The notes beneath the pieces were generated by a model. The model had not been told where the DNA came from. It was given only the letters and a program-made list of their open reading frames with translations, and ran no database searches. A program made the position numbers and the translations under genes. 27,240 bases of DNA, taken from positions 1 to 27,240 of the forward strand of contig CAKRWZ010000018.1 of assembly GCA_934418295.1 (NCBI GenBank), given 5' to 3'. Below, in pieces: positions 16,661-24,667 of this stretch (its first letter is position 1; each line of letters opens with the position of its first letter). This DNA comes from an uncultured Mediterraneibacter sp. GTDB lineage: Bacteria; Bacillota; Clostridia; Lachnospirales; Lachnospiraceae.

Positions 16661-17803
16661 TCACCATCTGCTTTCAATAAAATCATAGGTTTCCTGTTCG
16701 ATCTGCAGAATCGTTTCCACATCCGGATCTTGTACCGTCTTGTGGCGCTTCATACTTTCTTCGATGATCTCCGGTATCTGCAGATATGCGATCTTACGAT
16801 CCAAGAACTTCCTGACAGCACATTCGTTTGCCGCATTGAACACCGTCGGAAGGGATCCGCCGGTTCTTCCTGCCTCGTAAGCCAGGCGCAGACCGTAAAA
16901 GGTCTTCAGATCCGGCACGTCAAACTCCAATCCTTTAAGCTTTGAAAAATCCAGGCGTTCTCCCGGAAGATAACGTCTCTCGGGCCAGGTCAATGCATAC
17001 TGGATCGGAAGATGCATATCCGGCGTTCCCAGCTGGGCGATCACACCGCCATCCTCAAATTCCACCATGGAATGGATGATGCTTTTCGGCTGGATCACCA
17101 CTTGGATACGATCCACCGGCACGTCAAACAGCCATTTGGCTTCAATGACTTCCAAACCTTTATTGACCATAGTAGAAGAATCGATGGTCACCTTTTTCCC
17201 CATAGACCAATTCGGATGCTTCAGCGCATCTTCTACCTGTACATTTTTCAGCTCTTCCCTGGTTTTCCCTCGGAAAGGGCCGCCGGATGCCGTCAATAAT
17301 ATTTTATGCGGCCGATTGTAAATCTTCCCTTGTAAAGACTGGAAAATCGCACTATGTTCCGAATCTACCGGTAAAATCTGCACATTTTTTTCCTTTGCCA
17401 GCGGCATAATGATATGCCCCGCTGTCACCAACGTCTCTTTGTTTGCCAAAGCAATGTCTTTGCCTGCTTCGATGGCTTTAATTACCGGCCGGATACCGAT
17501 CATGCCCACCACGGCACCTACCACCACATCTGCATCTTCCTGCACTGCTGCTTCGATCAGACCGTCCATACCGGACACCACCCGTATTTGCAGATCTTTC
17601 ATCTGCCCACGAAGAAGCTCTGCTTTTTTCGGATCCCATACGCAGGCCACCTTCGGTCTGAACTCCCGGATCTGCTGTTCTAAAAGCTCAATATTGCTTC
17701 CCGCTGCCAGGGATACCACTTCCATATCTTTATTATTTCTGACTACATCCAGAGTCTGTGTGCCGATAGACCCTGTAGAGCCAAGTATTGCTATCCGTTT
17801 CAC
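16661..17803 (-). CDS. dxr: 1-deoxy-D-xylulose 5-phosphate reductoisomerase
   Basis: Dxr converts DXP to 2-C-methyl-D-erythritol 4-phosphate with NADPH, the second step of the non-mevalonate isoprenoid route. The 380-residue protein has the NADPH motif LGSTGSIG at 7-14. Its metal and substrate motifs are VDSEHSAIFQ, TASGGPFRG and KVTIDSSTMVNKGLE, with LTWPERR following. The start is GTG, with GGGGAG about 7 nt upstream. The gene lies 19 bp after cdsA. Together with uppS it supplies the lipid carrier used in wall synthesis. Confidence 0.97.
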   Translation of the reverse strand: MKRIAILGSTGSIGTQTLDVVRNNKDMEVVSLAAGSNIELLEQQIREFRPKVACVWDPKKAELLRGQMKDLQIRVVSGMDGLIEAAVQEDADVVVGAVVGMIGIRPVIKAIEAGKDIALANKETLVTAGHIIMPLAKEKNVQILPVDSEHSAIFQSLQGKIYNRPHKILLTASGGPFRGKTREELKNVQVEDALKHPNWSMGKKVTIDSSTMVNKGLEVIEAKWLFDVPVDRIQVVIQPKSIIHSMVEFEDGGVIAQLGTPDMHLPIQYALTWPERRYLPGERLDFSKLKGLEFDVPDLKTFYGLRLAYEAGRTGGSLPTVFNAANECAVRKFLDRKIAYLQIPEIIEESMKRHKTVQDPDVETILQIEQETYDFIESRW

Positions 17804-17822
17804 CTTTTTCTCCCCGATATTT

Positions 17823-18671
17823 TTAAATAATTTTATCCTGCATCAGCACGATCAGATAATAAATGATCGGCGCCGTAAAGATCACGCTGTCAAACCGGTC
17901 CAAAATACCGCCGTGGCCCGGGATCAGCTTCCCGTAATCTTTGATCTCGTAATTTCGTTTGATTGCAGATGCCGCCAGATCTCCCACCATAGAGATCAGA
18001 CCTCCCACACCGCAGACCACTGCATAGATCCAGGGCGTTTCATTGGCTCCTGCCCACTGATTGATGGCCAGCGCATATAAGGTTCCCAAAAGAGCCGCCC
18101 CAAGCACACCTCCCACCGCGCCTTCTATAGATTTTTTCGGGCTCAGCTTCGGAGACATTTTATGCTTGCCCAGCAATTTCCCCACGCAGTAAGCACAGGT
18201 ATCGCAGCCCCAGGAGGAGAAAAACACCAGCCAGGTGCTGAAGATTCCTCCGGTCAAAAGCCGTGTCTGGAAAATATAGGACAGCATCACTGCCACATAG
18301 AACACGCCGAAAAACACACCCAGTACCTGCTCCGTCTGATAGGTGGGAAAGGTAAACACATAAACCGACATGATCCCCATCACCAAAAGCATACAGAACA
18401 TGGTAAACCACCGTCCGTCCTGTAATCCCTTGATCTGCTCAAACACATGAGTATAATGCTTCAGATACAGCAAAAGATAATACAACAGCGCCGCCAGATA
18501 TCCGGCGATCCCCAATCCTTTCTTTTCCACACCAAACACCTTGTACAGCTCACTCATGCCAAGCAGGCTGATGCACAAAACCACTCCGAACAGGACTCTG
18601 CCCCCGCTGATCACTGCAACCAAAGCGATCAACACCAACAGAATTCCGCTAAGCAAACGTGTTTTAAACAT
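17823..18671 (-). CDS. cdsA: Phosphatidate cytidylyltransferase
   Basis: CdsA joins CTP and phosphatidic acid to give CDP-diacylglycerol, the precursor of membrane phospholipids. The 282-residue protein is mostly hydrophobic helices. It has the D..AY..GK..GKHK..P..SPKKSIEG region at 157-184 and the family signature SAIKRNYEIKDYG..IPGHGGILDRFD at 235-261. GGAGG lies 6 nt before the ATG, and the start overlaps the uppS stop by 8 bp, which indicates coupled translation. Confidence 0.97.
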   Translation of the reverse strand: MFKTRLLSGILLVLIALVAVISGGRVLFGVVLCISLLGMSELYKVFGVEKKGLGIAGYLAALLYYLLLYLKHYTHVFEQIKGLQDGRWFTMFCMLLVMGIMSVYVFTFPTYQTEQVLGVFFGVFYVAVMLSYIFQTRLLTGGIFSTWLVFFSSWGCDTCAYCVGKLLGKHKMSPKLSPKKSIEGAVGGVLGAALLGTLYALAINQWAGANETPWIYAVVCGVGGLISMVGDLAASAIKRNYEIKDYGKLIPGHGGILDRFDSVIFTAPIIYYLIVLMQDKII

Positions 18672-19380
18672 GTTGTTCCTCCTTCAGACCGCCATAGCGT
18701 CTGTCTCTTCGTTGATAGGCTTCCACAGCTTTTGCAAGCTCTTCTTTAGTAAAGGCTGGCCATGGAACCTCCGTAAAATAAAATTCTGTATAAGCCAGCT
18801 GCCACAGCAAAAAGTTGGACAACCTTTGTTCTCCGCTGGTGCGGATCAACAGATCCGGATCCGGTATCCCTGCAGTGTCCAGATGTTCTTCCAACAGTTC
18901 TTCCGTGATCTCGTCTGCTTTCAGGCCATTTTTTTCACAGGTCTGAAACAGCTTGCAAACGGAACGGACGATCTCGTCACGGCTTCCGTAATTCAACGCG
19001 ATCTGCAGATTTAATCCTGTGTTTTTTGCAGAAACCTCTTCCAGCTCTTCTATCTTATCCTGCAATTCTTCCGGAAGCCTGCTCCGCTCGCCGATCACGC
19101 GGACACGCATATTGTTGTCGGCCGCGGTCTTCAGACAATTTTTCAGATAAGTGCGCAAAAGCCGCATCAGCGTATCCACTTCGCTTTTGGGTCTGCTCCA
19201 GTTTTCCGTAGAAAAGGCATATAAGGTCAGATATCTGATCCCCATATGATAAGCGGCATCACAGATCCGCTCCACATTTTTTGCTCCCTGGGCGTGGCCG
19301 TAGTTTCGCGGCATTCCCTTGCTTTTTGCCCAACGGCCGTTTCCGTCCAGTATGATTGCGACATGCTGAGGTATTCCCAT
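18664..19380 (-). CDS. uppS: Undecaprenyl-diphosphate synthase (isoprenyl transferase)
   Basis: UppS adds isopentenyl units in cis to farnesyl diphosphate to make the C55 carrier for wall polymers. The 238 residues carry ILDGNGRWAK with the catalytic Asp12, AFSTENW, and the C-terminal IRTSGEQRLSNFLLWQ and LWQLAYTEFYF motifs. A longer frame reaches 19458, but AGGAGG ends 5 nt before the ATG at 19380 and homologous proteins begin here. The 121-bp gap to frr holds only weak GC hairpins. The gene is within the pyrH operon. Confidence 0.96.
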   Translation of the reverse strand: MGIPQHVAIILDGNGRWAKSKGMPRNYGHAQGAKNVERICDAAYHMGIRYLTLYAFSTENWSRPKSEVDTLMRLLRTYLKNCLKTAADNNMRVRVIGERSRLPEELQDKIEELEEVSAKNTGLNLQIALNYGSRDEIVRSVCKLFQTCEKNGLKADEITEELLEEHLDTAGIPDPDLLIRTSGEQRLSNFLLWQLAYTEFYFTEVPWPAFTKEELAKAVEAYQRRDRRYGGLKEEQHV

Positions 19381-19501
19381 TTCTTCCTCCTGATTTCCAA
19401 GCCCGGGGCTTTGGTTTTTCTCCCTAAAACCGGGAAAGAGGGACTGCAAAACTGCCACGCCCCTCTGCTCAAACTACTTTTCATTCCGTTTCGTAACCGG
19501 C

Positions 19502-20053
19502 TTACACCGTCATTACTTCTTTGGATTTATTTTCTACATGTTTTTCAATTTTTTCGATGTGCTTGTCTGTCAGCTTCTGCAGATCTTTTTCCAGATCCTT
19601 AATTGTATCCTCAGAAACATCGGAACCTTTCAGCTTCTTAAAGCTTTCATTTCCGTCACGACGAATATTGCGGACTGCCACCTTGGCTGCCTCACCCTTT
19701 TTCTTTACCTCTTTCACCAGTTCTTTTCTTCGATCTTCTGTAAGCTCCGGAAATACCAGGCGAATCACTGTACCGTCATTGGTCGGATTAATCCCCAGAT
19801 CAGAAATCTGGATTGCCTTTTCAATCTCTTTGAGCAAACTCTTCTCCCACGGCTGAATCTGGATCATTCTTGCCTCCGGTACCGATACGTTCGCCACCTG
19901 CTGAAGCGGCGTCGGAACTCCGTAATAGTCTACCATGATCTTATTCAGCACGTTTGGATTGGCACGTCCTGCACGGATCGCAGCCAGCTCCTCATCCAGA
20001 TTATTCAATGTTTTTTCCATCTTTTCGTTAAAAACCTTTAACTTTTCGTCCAT
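19502..20053 (-). CDS. frr: Ribosome recycling factor
   Basis: Frr works with EF-G to split the post-termination ribosome. The 183-residue chain is close to the usual 185. It shows the long-helix domain with AAIRAGRANPNVLNKI and YYGVPTPLQQVANVSVPEAR, then LVFPELTEDRRKELVKEVKK and the helical C-terminus. AGGGAGG lies 7 nt before the ATG. It follows pyrH after 58 bp, the arrangement common to most bacteria. Confidence 0.97.
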   Translation of the reverse strand: MDEKLKVFNEKMEKTLNNLDEELAAIRAGRANPNVLNKIMVDYYGVPTPLQQVANVSVPEARMIQIQPWEKSLLKEIEKAIQISDLGINPTNDGTVIRLVFPELTEDRRKELVKEVKKKGEAAKVAVRNIRRDGNESFKKLKGSDVSEDTIKDLEKDLQKLTDKHIEKIEKHVENKSKEVMTV

Positions 20054-20111
20054 TATACGACCTCCCTGTCTTTTTTATTATTCAGGATCCCGGATCCCTT
20101 TTATAAGATTG

Positions 20112-20807
20112 CTATACAGTTACCTTCGTCCCTGTAAATTTTCCGCTCAAAGTATTGACAATGCTGTTCTCTTCATTCAGCCCGAACACCAGCATCGGAA
20201 GCTTCTGCTCCAGACACATGATAGACGCCGTCAGATCCACTGCCATCAGCTTTTTATCGATGATCTCCTGGATCGAGATCTCGTCATACTTCTTGGCATT
20301 TGGATTGATCTGGGGATCGCTGTCATAGATCCCGTCGATGGATTTTGCCAGCAGCATAGCATCTGCTTCGATCTCAATGGCACGGAGCACAGCCCCTGTA
20401 TCTGTTGAAAAATAAGGATGTCCGGTACCGCCTGCAAAAAAAACTACCTTTCCCTGCTTCAAAGATGCCACTGCCTCGTCTTTGGAAAACAATTTGGTAA
20501 ATGCACCACAGACAAACGGCGTATACACCTCTGTCTCCATCCCCACATACCGGAAGATGTCGGATACATAAATGCAATTCATCACCGTTGCCAGCATCCC
20601 GATCTGATCTGCTTTTGTGCGGTCGATGGTCTCGCTGGTCCGTCCTCTCCAAAAATTGCCGCCGCCTGTCACGATGGCAACCTGAACGCCTTTATCTACA
20701 AACTGCTTGATCTGCTTTGCCACCCCAATGCAGGTAGCTTCATCAAACCCGGTCTTTTTATCTCCTGCCAGTGCTTCTCCGCTGAGCTTCAGCAATACTC
20801 TTTTCAT
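20112..20807 (-). CDS. pyrH: UMP kinase
   Basis: PyrH phosphorylates UMP to UDP and is the bacterial hexameric enzyme of the amino acid kinase fold. The 231 residues start KRVLLKLSGEALAG and have VTGGGNFWRGRT for phosphate binding. An FFAGGTGHPYFSTDTGA segment and a C-terminal DGIYDSDP segment follow, with the expected spacing. AGGAG lies 7 nt before the ATG. It is the first gene of the operon and stands just behind the promoter at 20850-20878. Confidence 0.97.
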   Translation of the reverse strand: MKRVLLKLSGEALAGDKKTGFDEATCIGVAKQIKQFVDKGVQVAIVTGGGNFWRGRTSETIDRTKADQIGMLATVMNCIYVSDIFRYVGMETEVYTPFVCGAFTKLFSKDEAVASLKQGKVVFFAGGTGHPYFSTDTGAVLRAIEIEADAMLLAKSIDGIYDSDPQINPNAKKYDEISIQEIIDKKLMAVDLTASIMCLEQKLPMLVFGLNEENSIVNTLSGKFTGTKVTV

Positions 20808-20849
20808 CCTGTTTCTCCTTGCTTTTCCATATAATCTATATTCTTTTGC

Positions 20850-20878
20850 AGTATACCATATCTTTCCTGTTTTGTCAT
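20850..20878 (-). promoter_or_regulatory. Promoter of the pyrH operon
   Basis: On the minus strand ATGACA (20873-20878), 17 bp and TATACT (20850-20855) form a good promoter, with the extended -10 TGG before TATACT. It lies about 43 bp before the pyrH start, divergent from the aroF promoter. Confidence 0.75.
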
Positions 20879-20951
20879 CCTATTTACATTCTTGTCCTGC
20901 TTCATCGGGAAAAGTTGATTATATTTTATCAAGCATATTAAAAATTTCATC

Positions 20952-20980
20952 TTGAAACCGCTTTTCTACCTTTTTATAAT
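20952..20980 (+). promoter_or_regulatory. Promoter of the aro cluster
   Basis: TTGAAA (20952-20957), 17 bp and a perfect TATAAT (20975-20980) precede aroF by about 41 bp. The leader is too short for a T-box or a tryptophan-type attenuator. Confidence 0.8.
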
Positions 20981-21021
20981 ATAAACCGTATTAAATTTAA
21001 TAATTGAATGGAGACATTATT

Positions 21022-22047
21022 ATGATTATCGTATTAAAACCAAATACCAGCCCGGAAAATGTATCCAGGGTAGAAAATCTGGTCAAGAAAAAAGGATTGG
21101 ACACTCACATCGTACAGGGTGCGGAAATGACCATCATCGGCTGTATCGGTGACACCACAGCCATCGACCCGAAGCTTTTCGAGGTTGATTCCAGTGTAGA
21201 CAAGGTTATGCACGTACAGGAACCTTACAAGCTGGCCAACCGCGCATTCCACCCGGAAGACACCATCGTAGACGTATCCGGCGTGAAGATCGGCGGCGGC
21301 AACATGGGTTACATCGCAGGTCCCTGCTCCATCGAGTCCTTTGAACAGGTACTGGAAGTTGCACGTGCCGTAAAAGCTTCCGGCGCAAACCTGCTCAGAG
21401 GCGGCGCATTCAAACCGCGTACAAGCCCTTACTCTTTCCAGGGTCTTGGATTGGAGGGACTGGATATTTTGTACGAAGTAAAAAAAGAAGTAGGACTTCC
21501 GATCGTAACAGAACTCCTTTCCCTGGAGCATCTGGACATTTTCAATGAAAAAGTCGATCTGATCCAGATCGGTGCCAGAAATATGCAGAACTTCGATCTT
21601 TTGAAACATCTGGGACAGGTAGACCGCCCGATCCTTCTGAAACGCGGTCTGAATGCCACCTACGAAGAATGGATCATGGCTGCCGAATACATCATGGCAA
21701 ACGGAAATGAAAACGTGATCCTTTGCGAACGCGGTATCCGTACTTTCGAGCAGTACACCAGAAACACCCTGGATCTCCAGAGCGTACCGGTCCTGAAGCG
21801 TCTGACACATCTTCCGGTCATCGTAGACCCGAGCCATGCCGGCGGAAAATGGTGGCTTGTAGAGCCTATGGCAAAAGCCGCTGTCGCAGCCGGTGCCGAC
21901 GGTCTGATGATCGAAGTACACAACAATCCGGAGTGCGCACTCTGCGACGGAGCTCAGTCTCTGAAGCCGAACAAATACGATCTGCTGATGAAAGATATCA
22001 CACAGATTGCCAGAATCCTCGGCCGCAGCGTTACCTATGCCGAGTAA
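21022..22047 (+). CDS. aroF: 3-deoxy-7-phosphoheptulonate (DAHP) synthase, class I beta type
   Basis: This enzyme condenses phosphoenolpyruvate and erythrose 4-phosphate, the first step to aromatic amino acids. The 341-residue protein has a ferredoxin-like N-terminal domain (1-70) found in the regulated class I beta enzymes. The catalytic barrel follows with IAGPCSIES at 98-106 (Cys102 is a metal ligand), GGAFKPRTSPYSFQG, IGARNMQNF, LLKRG and VDPSHAGGK. I start at 21022, where GGAGA precedes by 7 nt, rather than at the TTG at 21004. It heads an aroF-aroB-aroE operon. The N-terminal domain suggests feedback control by an aromatic product, which is family knowledge. Confidence 0.95.
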   Translation: MIIVLKPNTSPENVSRVENLVKKKGLDTHIVQGAEMTIIGCIGDTTAIDPKLFEVDSSVDKVMHVQEPYKLANRAFHPEDTIVDVSGVKIGGGNMGYIAGPCSIESFEQVLEVARAVKASGANLLRGGAFKPRTSPYSFQGLGLEGLDILYEVKKEVGLPIVTELLSLEHLDIFNEKVDLIQIGARNMQNFDLLKHLGQVDRPILLKRGLNATYEEWIMAAEYIMANGNENVILCERGIRTFEQYTRNTLDLQSVPVLKRLTHLPVIVDPSHAGGKWWLVEPMAKAAVAAGADGLMIEVHNNPECALCDGAQSLKPNKYDLLMKDITQIARILGRSVTYAE

Positions 22048-22127
22048 ACATCGCGAATAAAAATCACAAGTAATCAAACATAACTATAAATCACAATCAA
22101 AAACAGATATAAAATTGGAGAAAGCTT

Positions 22128-23192
22128 ATGATCACAATCAATGTCAATTTAGGAAAGGACAGCTACCCGATTTATATTGAAGAAGATCTTTTGACACGTA
22201 TCCCGGAGTTTCTCCGGGATACTTATATAGGGAAAAGGATCATGATCATCTCTGATGACAACGTATTTCCTCTGTACGGGTCGAAACTGGAACAGGCTCT
22301 GGGCGAGTTTGCCCTCTGCCGCCACCTGGTTCTCCCCCACGGGGAAGCCACCAAAAATTTCCAGTCCCTGCCGCATATTTACGATGCTCTGTTGGCTGAA
22401 AAATTCAGCAGAAGCGATCTGATCATCGCATTGGGCGGTGGTGTGATCGGCGATCTGGCCGGTTTTGCCGCTTCCAGTTTTTTAAGAGGGATCCCGTTTA
22501 TACAGGTTCCGACTTCTCTTCTGGCCCAGGTAGACTCTTCCGTCGGCGGAAAAGTTGCCGTAGATCTGCCTCAGGGAAAAAATCTGGTGGGCGCTTTTTA
22601 TCAGCCGAAAGCCGTTTTCATCGATCCGCTGGTTCTTCACACCCTGCCGGAGTACTTTCTGCAGGACGGAATGGGTGAGGTCATCAAATACGGATGTATC
22701 AAAGATGCCGCTTTGTTTAAAAAACTGGCTTCCATTCCCGATTATCCGGCGCTTCTGGAGCAGATCCATGAAATCATCGCCACCTGCGTTGATATCAAAC
22801 GCCGGATCGTAGAAGAAGATCCTTTTGACAAAGGCGAACGGATGCTGTTGAATTTCGGACACACTCTTGCCCACACCATCGAACAGTATTTTCATTATCA
22901 GCGGGAAAGTCATGGAAAGGCCGTTGCCATCGGCATGTATCAGATCAGCCGCCTGGCTGAAGAACAACAGCTGACCGAAACCGGCACTTCTGAGAAGATC
23001 CTGCAGCTCCTTCGACAATATCAGCTTCCTGACTCCTGCGGTCTTCCGCTGACCGAATTGACCGGCGCCATCGCACTGGACAAAAAGAATCTGGACAAAA
23101 AGCTGAATCTGGTCCTGCTGCACACCATCGGCGACAGTTACATCTATCAAAGTGATCCTTCCTTTTTCGCAAAAGAAGGCCGGATCATCTAA
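22128..23192 (+). CDS. aroB: 3-dehydroquinate synthase
   Basis: AroB cyclises DAHP to 3-dehydroquinate using NAD and a metal ion. The 354-residue protein has the NAD loop ALGGGVIGDLAGFAAS at 101-116, then VPTSLLAQVDSSVGGKVAVD. The metal region runs from GMGEVIKYG to NFGHTLAHTIE, with its His and Glu ligands. TTGGAG lies 7 nt before the ATG. It lies 80 bp after aroF on the same strand. Confidence 0.97.
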   Translation: MITINVNLGKDSYPIYIEEDLLTRIPEFLRDTYIGKRIMIISDDNVFPLYGSKLEQALGEFALCRHLVLPHGEATKNFQSLPHIYDALLAEKFSRSDLIIALGGGVIGDLAGFAASSFLRGIPFIQVPTSLLAQVDSSVGGKVAVDLPQGKNLVGAFYQPKAVFIDPLVLHTLPEYFLQDGMGEVIKYGCIKDAALFKKLASIPDYPALLEQIHEIIATCVDIKRRIVEEDPFDKGERMLLNFGHTLAHTIEQYFHYQRESHGKAVAIGMYQISRLAEEQQLTETGTSEKILQLLRQYQLPDSCGLPLTELTGAIALDKKNLDKKLNLVLLHTIGDSYIYQSDPSFFAKEGRII

Positions 23193-23233
23193 TTTATGAA
23201 ATGTATTCGAATAAATAAAACGAGGAATTTCCA

Positions 23234-24076
23234 ATGAATAAAATTTCTTCTGATGCTGTTTTTCGGTTTGGCGTGCTGGGAGAACATCTTCCCCACACCC
23301 TTTCCCCGGAAATCCATACCGCTCTGTTCCAAGAGCAGCATATACCGGCAGAATATACCGTGTATGAATTAACAGCCGATCAGGTCACACAGCTTCCGCA
23401 GTTTATGGAAACGGAAAATCTTACCGGATTGAATGTGACCATTCCTTACAAAGAAACCGTATTTCCGCTTATGGATGAAACAGAAGCTGCCGCCTGCGAG
23501 ATCGGCGCGATCAATACGATCCTTCGAAAGGACGGAAAGCTTTTCGGCTACAATACCGACTACATCGGCGTGCTCAGCATGTTCCAAAAAGCCGGTGTTT
23601 CTTTGAAAGGACGATCCATCGTCATCTTAGGATCCGGCGGTGCCACCCGGGCTTTGATCTACGGATTTCACCAGGCCGGCGCCGCTTCCGTTACCGTTGC
23701 TGCCCGCAACCGGGAAGCTTTGTTGCGTCTGGCAGAGCGCTTTCCGTATCTGAAGACCTGTGGGCTGGAAAACGTTCCTTCCGGAGACATTCTGGTCAAT
23801 GCCACGCCGGTGGGCATGTATCCCAACACCGGTAAAAGCGTAGTGGACGCCTCCGTGATCCGGCGCTTCCATACCGCGGCCGACATTGTCTATAATCCTC
23901 TGATCACGGAATTTCTTTCCCTCGCCTCCGACGAGGGACTGAAAACCGTGACCGGCCTTATGATGCTTGTAGACCAGGCCATCGGCGCGCAGGAAATCTG
24001 GTTTGGCAAAAAGTTAGACTATCAGATGGGCAAACCGATCCATCAAAAACTTGCGGAACGATTTTTAAGAAAGTGA
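23234..24076 (+). CDS. aroE: Shikimate dehydrogenase
   Basis: AroE reduces 3-dehydroshikimate to shikimate with NADPH. The 280-residue protein shows GVLGEHLPHTLSPEIH near the start; the first Ser of the usual SLS pair is Thr22 here. Catalytic Lys73 is in LNVTIPYK and Asp109 in YNTDYIG. The NADP loop reads ILGSGGATRA, and NATPVGM follows. GAGGA lies 7 nt before the ATG, 41 bp after aroB. The aroD and later steps are not in this window. Confidence 0.96.
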   Translation: MNKISSDAVFRFGVLGEHLPHTLSPEIHTALFQEQHIPAEYTVYELTADQVTQLPQFMETENLTGLNVTIPYKETVFPLMDETEAAACEIGAINTILRKDGKLFGYNTDYIGVLSMFQKAGVSLKGRSIVILGSGGATRALIYGFHQAGAASVTVAARNREALLRLAERFPYLKTCGLENVPSGDILVNATPVGMYPNTGKSVVDASVIRRFHTAADIVYNPLITEFLSLASDEGLKTVTGLMMLVDQAIGAQEIWFGKKLDYQMGKPIHQKLAERFLRK

Positions 24077-24089
24077 TGTACTTACAGTC

Positions 24090-24560
24090 ATGGATTTTAT
24101 AACTTCTTACAAAAGACTCGAGAAACTATGCGGCGACCTGTATAGAAACAATCGAGGTATTTCATCTTACATTGAAGACATGAAAACGCTTCCGGGTTAT
24201 CGCCATGTTTCTGGTTGGAATGAAGATTTGAAACAATTAAAACATTATCGTCAGATAAGGAATCAAATCGTACATGAACCGGACTGCTCCGAAGAAACAA
24301 TGTGTGAGCCCGGGGATGTCGAGTGGCTTGACCGTTTTTATGATCGGATCATGCACCGAACCGATCCGCTTGCCTTGTACCATCAGGCAGCCAAGCCGCA
24401 GCCTGCCGTAAAGTCAACACGGACCACTCCGGCAGATCAGTCCAAACCTACTTGTTCCGCACCTTCCGATCAATCCCAAAATGCATTAAAAACCGCCTTC
24501 ACATGGATCGCATTTTTAATTATTGTGATTTTCCTTGTAGTGATTTTCAGACAGGTATAA
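24090..24560 (+). CDS. Tail-anchored protein with a HEPN-like RNxxxH motif
   Basis: The 156-residue product has an all-helical N-terminal part with HYRQIRNQIVHEPD, which contains R57-N58 and H62 in the RN-x3-H pattern of HEPN-type RNases and nucleic-acid-binding domains. A Pro/Gln/Ser-rich linker runs from about 100 to 132, and one membrane helix (135-153) ends the chain, so the N-terminal domain would face the cytoplasm. The start has only a weak ribosome site, and the stop of aroE is 13 nt upstream, so it may be read from the aro transcript. I do not recognise a named family with certainty. RNase activity is speculation. Confidence 0.75.
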   Translation: MDFITSYKRLEKLCGDLYRNNRGISSYIEDMKTLPGYRHVSGWNEDLKQLKHYRQIRNQIVHEPDCSEETMCEPGDVEWLDRFYDRIMHRTDPLALYHQAAKPQPAVKSTRTTPADQSKPTCSAPSDQSQNALKTAFTWIAFLIIVIFLVVIFRQV

Positions 24561-24594
24561 GTTAAATTTCACACATTATTTTTGCAGAAAGATT

Positions 24595-24640
24595 AAACCG
24601 GCTTCATCCCTCGATATACAAGGATTGAAGCCGGTTTTCA
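24595..24640. terminator. Two-way terminator between the aro cluster and the TetR-GNAT gene
   Basis: AAACCGGCTTCA pairs with TGAAGCCGGTTT in a 12-bp stem, extended by TCC/GGA past a single bulged base. T-residues follow on the plus strand, and the A-rich 5' side gives a short T-run on the minus strand. The two genes that converge here end at 24560 and 24668. Confidence 0.85.
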
Positions 24641-24667
24641 TCAACACGTTTTGTCCTATAACTCTTT

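Noticed and set aside
20054..20111. Doubled GGATCC in the frr-pyrH gap as a terminator
   Set aside because: The stem is 5 bp with no T-run directly after it, and the genes on both sides belong to one conserved operon.
21034..22077. Long minus-strand frame (347 codons) opposite aroF
   Set aside because: It mirrors the codon bias of aroF, has no ribosome site or recognisable domain, and its product is a Cys/Phe/His-rich shadow sequence.
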